Source: an uncultured Clostridia bacterium
Lineage (GTDB): Bacteria; Bacillota; Clostridia; TANB77; CAG-508
NCBI GenBank assembly: GCA_948630815.1
Contig: CAPIEU010000016.1
Coordinates: 1 to 32,300 of the forward strand
Direction of reading: 5' to 3'
Length of the DNA: 32,300 nucleotides
Numbering within the stretch: the stretch's first letter is position 1; every line of letters starts with the position of its first letter. Below, in pieces: positions 1 to 10,787 of this stretch. The position numbers and the translations under genes are program-made. The notes beneath the pieces were generated by a model. That model was not told the origin of the DNA and did not search any database. It worked only from the letters and a program-made list of their open reading frames with translations.

Positions 1-152
1 TACATTTTTAGACATCTTATGGTTATGTTTTTCATTTTGTTTACTTTTTTGTAAAGTTTTTGACATAATTCGATTCTTTATTTAAATTTTTAATTTGTCT
101 TTGTTAAAACCTTACGGATATGCGATGTACGCATTTGTATATTTATTTTAAA

Positions 153-180
153 GGGCAGACATGAAGTCTGCCTCTATACA
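153..180. repeat. Dispersed palindrome, copy 1
   Basis: Arms GGGCAGAC and GTCTGCC around a short loop, followed by a CTATACA tail that resembles the CCCCTACA tail of the other copies. Intergenic. Confidence 0.8.
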
Positions 181-205
181 TTTGCATTGTGAATATATAT
201 CTTTT

Positions 206-232
206 GGGTGGACACGAGGTTTGTTCCTACAT
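206..232. repeat. Dispersed palindrome, copy 2 (decayed)
   Basis: GGGTGGACACGAGG then TTTGTTCCTACAT: the same layout as the better copies, with mismatched arms. Lies 25 bases after copy 1 in the same orientation. Confidence 0.65.
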
Positions 233-251
233 CAAACCAACGAACATTGCA

Positions 252-281
252 TAAAAAAAATAGGTTTAAAAAACCTATTCT
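252..281 (-). terminator. Rho-independent terminator of the G5/3D gene
   Basis: On the minus strand AATAGGTTT pairs with AAACCTATT and is followed by a run of eight T. It lies about 20 bases after the stop codon at 301. Confidence 0.85.
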
Positions 282-300
282 TAAATTATTTATTTAATTT

Positions 301-1300
301 TTACATATATACATAACATTCCAGACTCTTTCTTCCAAATTGTATTGCCCCAGAGTGAGTGTCCATATAAACATCTAATTTATTATTTTTAATCGATCCT
401 CCTCTATCTTGCACTACAAACCAACCACCATTTGGTTTATCTTTAAAATATGGTATATAAATTATTGTTCCAATAGGGTAGCTTGAAGCTGCTGCAAGTG
501 TATACCATGAAGTTGCTTTTACACCTGATGATGTCATTCCTGATGACTTACCACAACATTTGCTACATGGGCAATATGCTGATGTATTAAATGTTTTTAC
601 TTGTGGTGTTTTAGATTGTACTTGCTTTGCAAGCGAATTGGTTGAAGTAGTTGCTGGATTATTTGTCGTTCTTTCAATACTTGATCTTGAAGTTACAGTA
701 TTTTTATTTATTCCGAACTACCTTATTTATAGGTTCTTTTATTATTTTTTCTTCTAATACTGTTCTTTCTATTTCTACATCATTTCTATACTTTGCTTTA
801 TACGTAATTTCTTTTAGACCATTTTCTCCTTGTGTAATTACTTTATTAGTTGAACCCTCAATAGAAGCTTCTGCATCTTTTGTGATTGTTTCAAATGGAA
901 TCTCTACTTTTTCTGTAATAATTTTTTCTACTACAGTACTATAATCTCCTAATAATTGTTCTATATGAACTTCACTATTTTCTTCAGCAAGTTTTACTAC
1001 TGTATCTCCATTTTCTAAAGGCTTTGTTATTGTTATTACTTTATTTGCGCAAATATCAGCATCCAAATTTGGAACTACAATCTCTTCTGGTAAAACTACT
1101 ATATGATTTTCATCTAATATATCTTTTACCTTTGTTTTTGTTGTTAATACATTAATCTCATAATTATTTGAAAGTATAATTTTCACATTGCTTAATTGTA
1201 CATTCGCTGCTATTACACTTACACCTAATAGACACATAAGTATAATTGTTATAACTGCTATTTTTCTTATGGAAAGTGATGCTTTCTCATTATTAATCAT
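301..1300 (-). CDS. YabE-like DUF348-G5-3D cell-wall protein (one +1 shift at CGGA)
   Basis: 332 residues if the CGGA at 712-715 is read as one glycine (residue 196). Read plainly, the gene breaks into a 198-residue piece and a 78-residue piece. Order: N-terminal hydrophobic segment (about residues 13-32, signal or anchor), a DUF348 ubiquitin-like domain, a G5 domain ending in EPINKVV, a Ser/Thr-rich linker with a Cys cluster (CPCSKCC), then a 3D domain. The three aspartates of the 3D domain are visible at about 298, 309 and 313 (VVQDRGG, KLDVYMD). Proteins of this type (YabE/Rpf-like) are cell-wall lytic enzymes linked to growth and resuscitation; lytic activity here is inferred from the family. 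The start is ATG with GAAGGAGGG 10-12 bases upstream. It has its own consensus promoter and terminator, so it is monocistronic. Confidence 0.88.
712..715 (-). other. In-phase CGGA, +1 shift site 1 (Gly196 of G5/3D protein)
   Basis: GTT CGG AAT AAA TAA stops after three codons. GTT (C)GGA ATA AAT continues through the linker into the 3D domain. Confidence 0.85.
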
Positions 1301-1333
1301 TTGAATAAATACCCTCCTTCAAGTGATATGGCA

Positions 1334-1362
1334 ATTATATACTATAAAAAATTAAATGTCAA
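1334..1362 (-). promoter_or_regulatory. Consensus sigma-A promoter for the G5/3D gene
   Basis: TTGACA (1357-1362), 17-base spacer, TATAAT (1334-1339): a perfect match in both boxes, 34 bases upstream of the start codon. Confidence 0.92.
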
Positions 1363-1370
1363 ATTTTTTA

Positions 1371-1405
1371 TAAAAGCCGCTATATAATAACATTATATGC
1401 GGCTT
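1371..1405 (-). terminator. Terminator after the glucan synthase gene
   Basis: Long hairpin with AAGCCGC and GCGGCTT at the base and an AT-rich upper stem, followed on the minus strand by TTTTAT. It lies about 100 bases after the stop at 1503; the gap holds nothing else I recognise. Confidence 0.8.
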
Positions 1406-1502
1406 GTACTTTATCTATTCCAATTTTTTCTATGAAATATTTTACTATCCAGAGTTTATTTTATTTCTAACTAGTTCACATATACAAAAGTATTCTTATT
1501 TC

Positions 1503-4500
1503 TTACATTATTACTTCTATTTCATTTATTTTCCCATTGTCTATTAATTTAACTTGCTTTTGTTCTATCTCTATACCATTTACAATAAATTTTTCTACAC
1601 CTGTGTTTTTTGCATCTGGATTTTTTACTTTTATATTATAAACACTACTTTTATATTCATATCTTATACTATATTCTTTCCAGTCAGCCTGTATACTTGG
1701 ATTTATTGATAAGGTGTCATTTTGTATTTTTAATCCTAATATATACTCAATACCTGCCTTGTACATCCAACTAGATGAACCTGTATACCATGTCCAACCT
1801 CCTCTACCTATTAGGTTTCCTACTCCATATACATCTGCTGCAATAACATATGGTTCTACTTTATACCTATTAACTGCTTCTTTGGTTCTTGTATGCTCTA
1901 TTGGATTAATTATTTTGAAGTACTCTGTAGCTTTATCTCCAAATCCTAATATCGCCCAAGCAATAATTGCCCAAATTGCACCATGTGTATATTGTCCTCC
2001 GGTTCTCCCTTACTCCTGGCAAATATGCTTTTATATATCCTGGTTCTAGCTTACTTTTATCAAATGCTGGATCTAATAGTTTTATTACTCCATTTTGTTT
2101 ATCTACTAAATGATTTTCTAAACTTTCCATTGATATATATTTTTTATCATTATCTCCTGCACCTGATATTATGCTCCAGCTTTGTGAAATACTATCTATT
2201 TTACATTCTTCATTTTCAATACTTCCTAAAATATCTCCATCATCTGTATATGCCCTTCTAAACCATCTGCCATCCCAACCAGCAATATTTAATGCTTTTT
2301 TTAGTTCGGCTTGTATTTTTTTGTACTCTTCTGCCTTTACTAAATCTTCCTTTATTTCACATATTGGTATAAATCTATTTAATACTTCATATATGAAAAA
2401 ACCAAGCCATATACTTTCGCCCATTCCTTTATTTCCTACGGTACTAAATCCATCGTTCCAGTCTCCTGAACCAATTTTAGGTAACCCATGACTACCTAAG
2501 TTTATACCTTTATCTATAGCTCTAATGCAGTGCATATATATAGATTCTTCATAATCAGTCTTTAGATGAATGTCGTAAATCTCATCTTGACCATCTTTTA
2601 AATTTTCTCCTTGTACATATGAAGCTTTTTTATCAAGTATTGAGGCATCACCTGTGAATTTTACATATTCTGCTGTAACATATGCAAGCCATAATAAATC
2701 ATCCGAAAACCTTGTACGTATTCCTCTTTTAGTTTCACTATGCCACCAATGCTCTACATCTCCTTCTATAAATTGATGCTCTGCATGTTTTAGTATTTGT
2801 TCTTTCATAAACTCTGGCTCTATAAATTTTATTCCCATTGTGTCTTGTAATTGGTCTCTAAATCCATATGCTCCTCCTGATTGGTAAAATCCGCTTCTTG
2901 CCCATAATCTACTTACTATTGTTTGATATGCAAGCCACCCATTTAGCATTATATTCATAGATTCTAATGGAGTTTTTACACTAATTTTTCTAATTAATTC
3001 ATTCCAATATCTTTTTGTATTTTCTAGTTCTTCTTTTGCTTCTTGTGGTAGTGTATATTTATAGGCTGTTACTTGTGATTTATCTACATCTGCTCCTAAT
3101 ATAAATACTATTTCCTTATCTTCAAATGCTTTTAATTCTATGTTAATTTCTATTGCTATACATGGAGTATTTCCAAGTGAATTTTCATTTTCTAAACTGT
3201 CTTTTAATATTCCATAAGGTTCTTTTAATGTTCCTTTTCCTATAAAAGTTTTTCTATTTCCTGTATATGATTTTATATTCTCACTACTTGATATATAAAT
3301 ATTTTGTTCTTTAATATCTTGTGTAAGCAAATTTTTAGCATATACTATATTTGAATTTTTATCATATTTTAAATCTATATATCCATTTGTTTTTGTTTCA
3401 TCTTCTCCAAGTACTGGGTTTATATAATATACTAAATTTAATTCTCTTTTTTCCCCAGTTACATTTTTTAGCTTTAATATATTTACTTTAATATTATCTT
3501 CCTTTGGTACAAATGTTGTGTGTTCTTGTAATAATCCCATTTGTAAAGTAGTTAATTTAGAGTATCCAAATCCATATGTCATATAATATTCTTCTTCATC
3601 TTGATTTAAAATAGGCGATAATGACCATACTTTATTATATTCTTTATCTTTTATATATATTATTTCTGCTGGTGTATCTATTAACACATCATTAGACCAT
3701 TTTGTAATTCTTGATAATCTACTATTTTTATACCATGTATAACCTGAATTATTATTTGTTACTACTGTACCAAAGTTCGGATTTGCAAGTACATGTGCCC
3801 ACGCAACAGGAGGTTTCATATCTTTTGACATTTTTATTATATATTCTTTTCCATCTTCACTAAAACCACCATATTCATTCAAATATTTAAAGTTTGTCAT
3901 ATCTATTAGATTTGTTCTTTTTTCAAAGTTCGGTATCTGTCTATAATCTTGTTTTGGTTTATCTAAACTTGGAACTGTTTCTAAATATTCTTCTTCTAAA
4001 TCTTTTATAATTGTTTTTATATTTCCGCATATGAGCATCTAATATAAGATTTGCTCTAAATTCTAGTAAATCTTTATCCTCTATTTCATTTTCATTTAAT
4101 ATGAATATTCCACCTTTTAAGTTCATTTGATACATTAAATGTCTATTTAGAATTTCAGTTTCAATTGCTTCTTTAACATATCTTTCATATACATTTTCTT
4201 CTCCATTTAATATTACTAAATCTATTTTTATATTTTTTATTTTAAAGTATTCATATGCTTTTAGAACTTCTTTTATAACATAAGCATCGTTTGCATCTTT
4301 TATCTTTACAAGTAAGATAGGTAAATCTCCTGATATACCATATTTCCATAAATCTTCTACAAAATATTGTGACTTATTTTTTTGTAAATATAACTTTTTA
4401 AGTGGATTTTGTGCTATTAAATATGATAATATTTTTTGATAGTTCTCTATATCTTTTCCTTTTATTCCTAAGTATCTTGCTTCTTCCTCTACTCTAACTC

Positions 4501-7500
4501 TTGATAAGTCAAATGCACGCTTTATATTTTCTGTGTTTATATATTTTTTTATATTTTGTTCTACTTGTTCTTTTTCTTCTGCTATCGTGATTATTAGGTT
4601 TAAAGCAATTTTTTCATTTGGTTTTATTTTCATTGTTCTTTTTAATGCTACTATTGGCGATACAGTAAGTCCTAAATTTTTAGAAAATGGTATAGAGTTT
4701 TCTATCATTTTTGGAATGCCTAATCCTGCTCCTCCGCTTAATTTTTCTCCATCTATTTCATATTCTAATTCTCCTATTGTTTCACTTTCAGTATATAAGT
4801 TTACTCCTAAGAAAACCTGTTTTGTATCTCCTCTTTTATTTCTATTTACCAAAATTGAATTTGTATCTTCTATATATTCATATTTTAAAAATAAATTATT
4901 AAATGCCATATGAGAATAGTCTTGTTCTTTTACAGATAAAACTGGTTCTAAATAGCTTGATATTTCTAGTGTTTCTTCTATATTTCCTATGTTTTCTAAT
5001 TCTATCCTTCTTATTTCTACTGGTTCTTCTGGTGTGGTTATTATTTTAGTAGTTGCTTTAATATTTTCATCATATCTTGTGAATTTATCCATATCTTGTA
5101 AAAAGCTTACTTCGTATTTATCTGGCTTTACTAAGTCATTTTTATAAATTGTATTCCAAATTCTTTTTGTTCTTATATTTTTAATATAAAATCCTATTCC
5201 TTGTGGATATTCATTAGTTTCTTTATATCTATTTACAAAAATATCATTATATTTACTAAATCCTTCTCCTTTTTCATTTATTGCTATAGTATAATTGTCA
5301 TTTGCAATAACATTAAAGTTGTTTAAATATGGATTTAATTTAGTATATATTCGTTCAGTATAGTTTTCATGGTTTATATTTTTTATTTTTTGTATTTTCT
5401 CTTTCTTTTCTTTTGTTATTATTACATTTTCTGGCATTTTTTCTTGTAATAGTATGTCTACTGCTTTTATTTCTGGATTTCCTATAAATCTTTGTTGTAA
5501 AATGTTATTATTTATTAAGTTATTTATAGATAACAGTATTAATGCTTGGTGATGTGCCATATATGTTTTTACGGTTTCAAATTTATGCTTATTTCTTACT
5601 CTCCCAGGTGTATAATCTATTGCTTCATAAAATCCATATTTTCCATACATACCACATTTTTCTAATTCTTTTAAATTTTTTACTACATCTTTTGGAATAT
5701 CTGGGATTGCAAGTATTGAACCATATGAAGATACTACCATTTCATCAGCAAGTCCTCTTTTTAGCCCAAGCCATGGAATTCCAAATGCTTTATATTGATA
5801 ATTTGAGTTTAAGTCTTTTACATTAAAGGCTGATTCTGAAATCCCCCAAGTAATTCCTAATTTTTTTGCATATTCTTTTTGACTCATTATCATAAATTTA
5901 CACGATTCATCTAATAAAGAGCCTTCGTATTTTGGTATGTTTATATTAGGCATTAGATACTCAAATGCTGTTCCTGACCAAGATATGAGTCCTTTATATC
6001 CATTCATTTGGGTTAATGTTCTACTTAGGTTTTGCCAATGCTTTGCTGGAATATCATGCTTTGCTATTGAAACTAAACTTGCTTGTCTTGCCTCAGATGC
6101 AAGTAAATCATAATATGAATCTGTTAATTTATTTTCTTCTATATTGAATCCTATTGAAAACAACCTTTTTTCATAATCATATAGGGGTTTAAAATCTGTT
6201 TTTTGTATTAGATTGTTGGTTATAATTATTAGGTTTTGTATGTCGGCGGTTGAATTAGTTTTGGTGTTGTTTTGTTGGGCGGACACTGAGCCTACCCCTA
6301 CGATGTTTACATGAGATCTATTTAATAAATGTGTTAGAAATTCTTTTAATGTGTATAAATAACCTACAAAATTTCCGCTATCTACTGTTGAAATATACCT
6401 TGGCATTAGTGGTTCTAAATTTTGTATGTTATACCAATTGTATAGATGCCCATTCCATTTTGATAGTTTTTCTATTGTTTCTAACATATTTTTTAGCATT
6501 GTAATAGTTTTTTCTAAATCTATATATCCTAAATCATATGCCGATACAATGCTTAAAAGTCCTAATCCTATATTTGTAGATGATGTTCTATTTACAGCTT
6601 TATTTGTTCTATCTTCTTGATAATTATCTGGTGGAAGATAATTGTTTTCTTTGTTTATATAGGTTTCAAAATAATCCCAAGTTTTTTTACCTATTTCTAA
6701 TACATATTTTATTTCATCATTTGACAATTCTTTTACTTTTGCTTTTTTTATTTCTTCTTTGCTTATATAACACGCTAAACCTGGTGCTATAATCCATATT
6801 ATACATATTGCATATAAAATTAAAGTTATTGCATAAGATTTTACTAAAAATAATGCAAATAATCCTAATACTCCTAAAACTATATTTATAATCATTGATT
6901 TATAGTATGAAATGTAATCTGTTTTTGCGTTTTTTTCTGCGTCCTCCGCTGTTGTCCATTGCAATAGATGTTTTTTTGAAACTGTCATTCTATAAATTGT
7001 TCTTATAATTGCATCTAATGAAATATATGCTTTATGTGGTAAAAATGCAATGGCAAGTATTCCTCTAAATATACTTGCTTTTATAAGAGATATTGTTTTT
7101 GAAAAGTATTTTGATGCTACTTTTTTGTCCTCTTTTCGTACTATATATGATACTAGGTCAAGTATTGTTGGCATTAACACTGTTATTAACATTAAAGTAA
7201 ATACCTGCCATACTTTTATTCCCAAACTTATTTTAAATATGGATATTGCTATTATTGTTAATATTACAAATATTTCTACTAAACTTCTTCTTAAATTATC
7301 TAATATTTTAAATTTTGATAATAGATTTAATGGATTTTTCTTTATAATTCCTTTTTTATTTTTTATCTTTGGCTTTATCCATCTTATAATTTGCCAATCT
7401 CCTCTAATCCATCTTGCTTGCCTTTTTATATACGCATTATATTTATATGGATATCCATCTAATAATAAAATATCATTTGCAAGAGCACATCTTAAATAAT

Positions 7501-9793
7501 TTCCTTCTAATAAATCATGGCTTAATACTGAATTTTGTGGTATTTCTTCTTTTAATACATTTGAAAATATTTCTAAATCATATATTCCTTTTCCTGTAAA
7601 AATTCCTTCGTTAAAGTTGTCTTGATATATGTCTGATATTGCATTAGCATAAGGGTCTATTCCTCCTGCTCCTGCAAATATTTTTGTAAATATGCTTTTT
7701 CTTGCAGATACTAAATCAATTCCAACTCTAGGTTGTATTAAAGCATATCCATTAATTACTGCGTCGTGAGTTTTATTTAATTTAGGTTTATTTAATATGT
7801 GTGACATTGCACCTATTAATTCTAATCCTGAATTTAGTACTAAGTTTGTATCTGCATCTAAGGTTATTATATATTTTATTTTAGGAAGTTTGTTTGAAGT
7901 TTTCCAGTCTTCCATTGTATTTTCTCTAAATGGATTTTCTATTTTTCCAAGTAAATAATCATTTAAATTGGATATCATTCCTCTTTTTCTTTCCCAACCT
8001 AGATAACTTCCTTCTTTATCATTCCATATTCTTTTTCTATATATAAACTGAAATTTCTCCATTCCCATATTTGGATATTTTTTATTTAATTTTTTAATTT
8101 CATCTATTCCTGTTTTTATTATTTCTTCATCTATTTCTTCTACTTGTTTCGTAGATTCAGTTGCATCTCCTAGTAGTGTGAAGTACAAGTTTTCTGTTTT
8201 ATTGGCAAGGTAAAAAACTTCTAGTTTTGAAATTAAGTCTTTTACTTTGTTTGGCGATTTTACTATGCTTGGAATTATAACCATTGTAGTACATTCTTCT
8301 GGTACTCCGATTAGAAAAATCCATTTTAGGTATTAGGCTAGGTTTTACAATTTTATTTAATATATATTGAATAATATCTGTTGATATTTGTGATGATGGG
8401 ATAAATGTTAATAGAAATGTAATTATTGCTAATATTATGTTTGTTTGTTTAAAGATACAATATGAAATTATGCTTGATATTGATATTGAAAGTATTGTAA
8501 TTGATAATATATATAATGGTACATTGTTTTTTGCTTTTTTTGGTTTTTTGTTTGTTTGTATGGTTTTGTATAATTCATTTATTCCTTCGTCAATTAAATA
8601 ATAGCCTATGTGTGATTGTTTGTTTGTGTTTGCATCTAATTGATTGCCATTTTCTTGGGCAGACACAGGGCCTGCCCCTACATGGGTGTCTGCATTGTGC
8701 AAATTATCCATTTGTTGGGTTGCGTTGGAAATTGCTAATTCTAGGGCTTTTTGGGTAATATATAGTTCTGATATTTTTGTTCTTTTTGATATTTCTTTTA
8801 TTTTGCTTCTATAATATGTTTTTGTTTTATAGTCCATTTTTTCATAGACTTCACTTGGGTCTTTTTTTAATAATTCTTCTACTCCATTTATGTTTTCAAA
8901 GATTTCTTGTAAGTTTATTCTTCCGTATTTCTTTTATGCTTTTTATACAGTTTCCTATTGCTACTTTTTTAACTGCTATATCAAAGTGTTCTTTTCTTAT
9001 TATTTCTTCAACTGTTGTTCCCATTTTCATTACTTGTTCTTCTAAAATTTTTAAGTAGCTTGCTGACTTTTTTCCGTATTTTTTTAATCTATATGACATA
9101 TATTCTATAAATGGATACTTCATTTCTCTAGATTCTAATATTTTTATTTTATAGTTTGGCTTTCCGTCCATATTTTTGATTCTCATATGTTTTATATTCT
9201 ACTAATCTTTCTATTATATCTTCTACTCTATATTTTTGCATTTGTGAAGAATATATTTTTTCACATATACTTCTAATATTTTCTATAATTGCAATTTGTA
9301 AGAATATCCCTATACTCCATATTTCTTCCATATTTAGAGTCTTTTTGTTTTGATATGCTTTTAAGTAGTCTTCTAAAGTGTGTGCATCTATTCTTGCTTC
9401 TGTATATGAAACAATTTCTGTTGCTAGCACATATATTCTCGCATAACCTTGATATGCTCCCCCTGCAATTCCTAATAAGTTTTTATATTTTTTAGGTGTT
9501 AATTCTTTTACTATTGTTTTTACTGTTTCTTCAATTATATAGAAATTATCTAAAAGCCATTCTCCAGCTGGATGTATATTTATTCCCTTTTTTAGATGTT
9601 CATCTAATATCTCATATGTTTCTTCTATAAATTTAAAATTTTCCTGTAACCTTGGTATTGGATAGGTTTCAGGATTTGATTCTTCTTGTAATATATGGTC
9701 TAGTGCTATTTTTTCTAAATAACTTTCTAATTGATGCTTATCTAATAATGCTCCTTTTATATTTAACGCTTTTGCTAATTTCAAAAAATTCAC
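1503..9793 (-). CDS. Giant cyclic beta-glucan synthase-like protein (GT84 + GH94-type phosphorylase), five +1 shifts at CGGA
   Basis: 2761 residues when five CGGA sites (glycines 210, 290, 495, 1922, 2597) are read as single codons. A plain reading gives six pieces. Both the arithmetic (8291 bases minus 5 divides by 3) and the family length of about 2800 residues (NdvB/ChvB-like) fit one intact gene. Order: N-terminal all-helical region (HQLESYLEKIALDH), membrane segments about residues 430-480, GT84 catalytic domain (LDADTN near 640; SHDLLEGNYL; RWIRGDWQ), further membrane segments, a glucoamylase-like domain (VDSGNFVGYL, YMAHHQALILL), then a GH94/GT36-type domain ending in the hallmark VRENGGQYTHGA, whose first glycine of the pair is the last shift site. 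Expected role: synthesis and length control of cyclic beta-1,2-glucan at the inner membrane; the exact product is inferred. Two palindromic repeats lie in frame (residues near 370 and 1162). Start: GTG at 9793 sits directly against AGGAG; the TTG at 9784 has better spacing and may be the true start. No gene lies between 9794 and 10015. Confidence 0.88.
1998..2001 (-). other. In-phase CGGA, +1 shift site 2 (Gly2597 of glucan synthase)
   Basis: AAC CGG AGG gives NRR and a stop 66 bases on. AAC (C)GGA GGA CAA gives NGGQYTHGA, the conserved GH94/GT36 motif. Confidence 0.95.
4024..4027 (-). other. In-phase CGGA, +1 shift site 3 (Gly1922 of glucan synthase)
   Basis: ATG CGG AAA leads to a stop after about 20 codons. 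ATG (C)GGA AAT ATA joins DAHM to GNIKTIIKDLEEEY and the GH94-type domain. Confidence 0.88.
6277..6305 (-). repeat. Dispersed palindrome, copy 3, translated inside the glucan synthase
   Basis: GGGCGGACACTGAGCC then TACCCCTACGATG on the plus strand. On the coding strand it is read as IVGVGSVSAQ, in the same frame as copy 4, within the glucoamylase-like region. The reading frame is kept. Confidence 0.85.
8306..8309 (-). other. In-phase CGGA, +1 shift site 4 (Gly495 of glucan synthase)
   Basis: AAT CGG AGT gives an unrelated basic tail. AAT (C)GGA GTA CCA GAA GAA gives NGVPEE then TMVIIPSI, as expected at the start of the GT84 catalytic domain. Confidence 0.93.
8657..8684 (-). repeat. Dispersed palindrome, copy 4, translated inside the glucan synthase
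   Basis: GGGCAGACA / TGCCC arms with CCCCTACAT tail. Read in the gene as HVGAGPVSAQ, an insert near residue 370 before the membrane segments. Confidence 0.88.
8922..8925 (-). other. In-phase CGGA, +1 shift site 5 (Gly290 of glucan synthase)
   Basis: ATA CGG AAG ends after seven codons. ATA (C)GGA AGA ATA AAC continues in the frame that runs on to MDYKTKTYYR. Confidence 0.9.
9163..9166 (-). other. In-phase CGGA, +1 shift site 6 (Gly210 of glucan synthase)
   Basis: GGA CGG AAA GCC AAA CTA TAA stops. GGA (C)GGA AAG CCA AAC continues as YGGKPNYKIK. Confidence 0.9.
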
Positions 9794-10015
9794 GCTCCTA
9801 CTGATATGTAATCTTTTAAAATTAGCTTTTCCATTTTTTTAATTTTTTATGCAATTTTTGAATTTTATACAATTTTAAAATCCAACTTTATAATTGTATA
9901 ATATATTTATTTAAGCTGATTCTTCGAAGAGTAGGCAATTAATAATCTCCCCTATACTTCTTTATTTTCAGTCTACTATATCTTAATTTAACAGCATTTA
10001 CAGATAAGACCATCT

Positions 10016-10728
10016 CTACTCATAAAAATAATTTATAATTCCTGTATAAATTCCCCAAGCAAGTTTGTTTTGGTAGTCATCTTGTAGTAATAGTTTTTCT
10101 TCTTCTTCATTTGATAAAAATCCACATTCTACTATACTTGTTGGAATTTCTACATTTTTCATTATATATACATTATCTAGTTTTAAAGGAACTCTTTTAT
10201 TTTCTCTTTTAACTGCTTCTGTTATTGAATTTTGTAAGTTCGTTGCTAATTTTTGACTTTTTTCATTTCCATTTTTATAAAAAGTTTGCCAACCATAATA
10301 CTGTGACTCAGGAATTTTGTTTAAGTGCACACTTACAAATATATCTGCACTAGATGAATTTCCAATTTTTACTCTGTTTTTTATATCTGATACTTTTTTT
10401 TGTTTTAATGTTTTTGCATCTTGTTCATATATTGCTTGTTCATCTGACCTAGTTAGAATAACAGTACATCCTGCTTGTTCTAGTAAATTTTGGACTTTTA
10501 ATACTATTTTTAAATTTGTGTCTGCTTCTGTAGTACCATTTTTAGATGATGCTCCTCCATCTTCTCCGTCCGATGCCCTGCATCTAGTACTACTACTTTA
10601 TTTGTAACTGGTAAGCTTACTGTTTGTATTGTTTTATTTAAATTTTCTGTACTAAAAAAATATGTAAAAACAGAAACAAATATTACTAATATAATGAATA
10701 GTATTCTTTTTTTTGGCAATAGTATCAT
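10016..10728 (-). CDS. cwlD: N-acetylmuramoyl-L-alanine amidase CwlD (two adjacent +1 shifts at CGGA CGGA)
   Basis: 236 residues with both CGGA units at 10565-10572 read as glycine (53 and 54); B. subtilis CwlD has a similar length. N-terminal membrane/signal segment (ILFIILVIFVSVFTYFF), then an Amidase_3 domain. VVLDAGHGGEDGGASS supplies the zinc histidine, SVHLNK the second histidine region, and SIVECGFLSN the catalytic glutamate region. CwlD removes the peptide side chain as the first step towards muramic-delta-lactam in spore cortex, so this suggests a spore former; a vegetative paralogue is possible. A plain reading gives two unrelated-looking fragments, 10510-10743 and 10016-10330. I chose the ATG at 10728 because GGGGG lies 8 bases upstream; the ATG at 10743 has no binding site and lies in a terminator stem. 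Confidence 0.9.
10565..10568 (-). other. In-phase CGGA, +1 shift site 7 (Gly54 of CwlD)
   Basis: Second of two consecutive CGGA units. After the first shift, this CGG is in phase; dropping its C gives GGA GAA GAT GGA GGA, the expected GEDGG. Confidence 0.95.
10569..10572 (-). other. In-phase CGGA, +1 shift site 8 (Gly53 of CwlD)
   Basis: CAT CGG ACG GAG read plainly gives HRTEK. CAT (C)GGA (C)GGA GAA gives HGGE, the conserved amidase motif. Confidence 0.95.
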
Positions 10729-10731
10729 ACT

Positions 10732-10775
10732 AAAAACCCCCATAAAATATTTGTTATTATTTTATGAGGGTTTTT
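10732..10775 (-). terminator. Terminator of the GGDEF gene overlapping the cwlD leader
   Basis: Stem of about 16 pairs (AAACCCTCATAAAATA with TATTTTATGGGGGTTT) and a T run in the minus direction. The 3' arm carries the GGGGG that serves as the cwlD ribosome binding site. Confidence 0.8.
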
Positions 10776-10787
10776 GTTTTTTATTAC

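Larger units (their letters stand above)
1..300. other. Intergenic, repeat-bearing left edge
   Basis: No supportable gene. The first 150 bases are AT-rich with nothing recognised. The rest holds two copies of the dispersed palindrome (153-180 and 206-232) and the terminator of the G5/3D gene. Confidence 0.6.

Noticed and set aside
7050..7499. 149-codon plus-strand frame and other plus-strand frames opposite the glucan synthase
   Set aside because: Shadows of the minus-strand gene in AT-rich sequence; Leu/Phe/Ile-rich, without binding sites.
1503..9793. Reading the six fragments as separate genes or a decayed pseudogene
   Set aside because: Frames between the breaks are clean, every break is at an in-phase CGG, and the joined length and motifs match the family from end to end.
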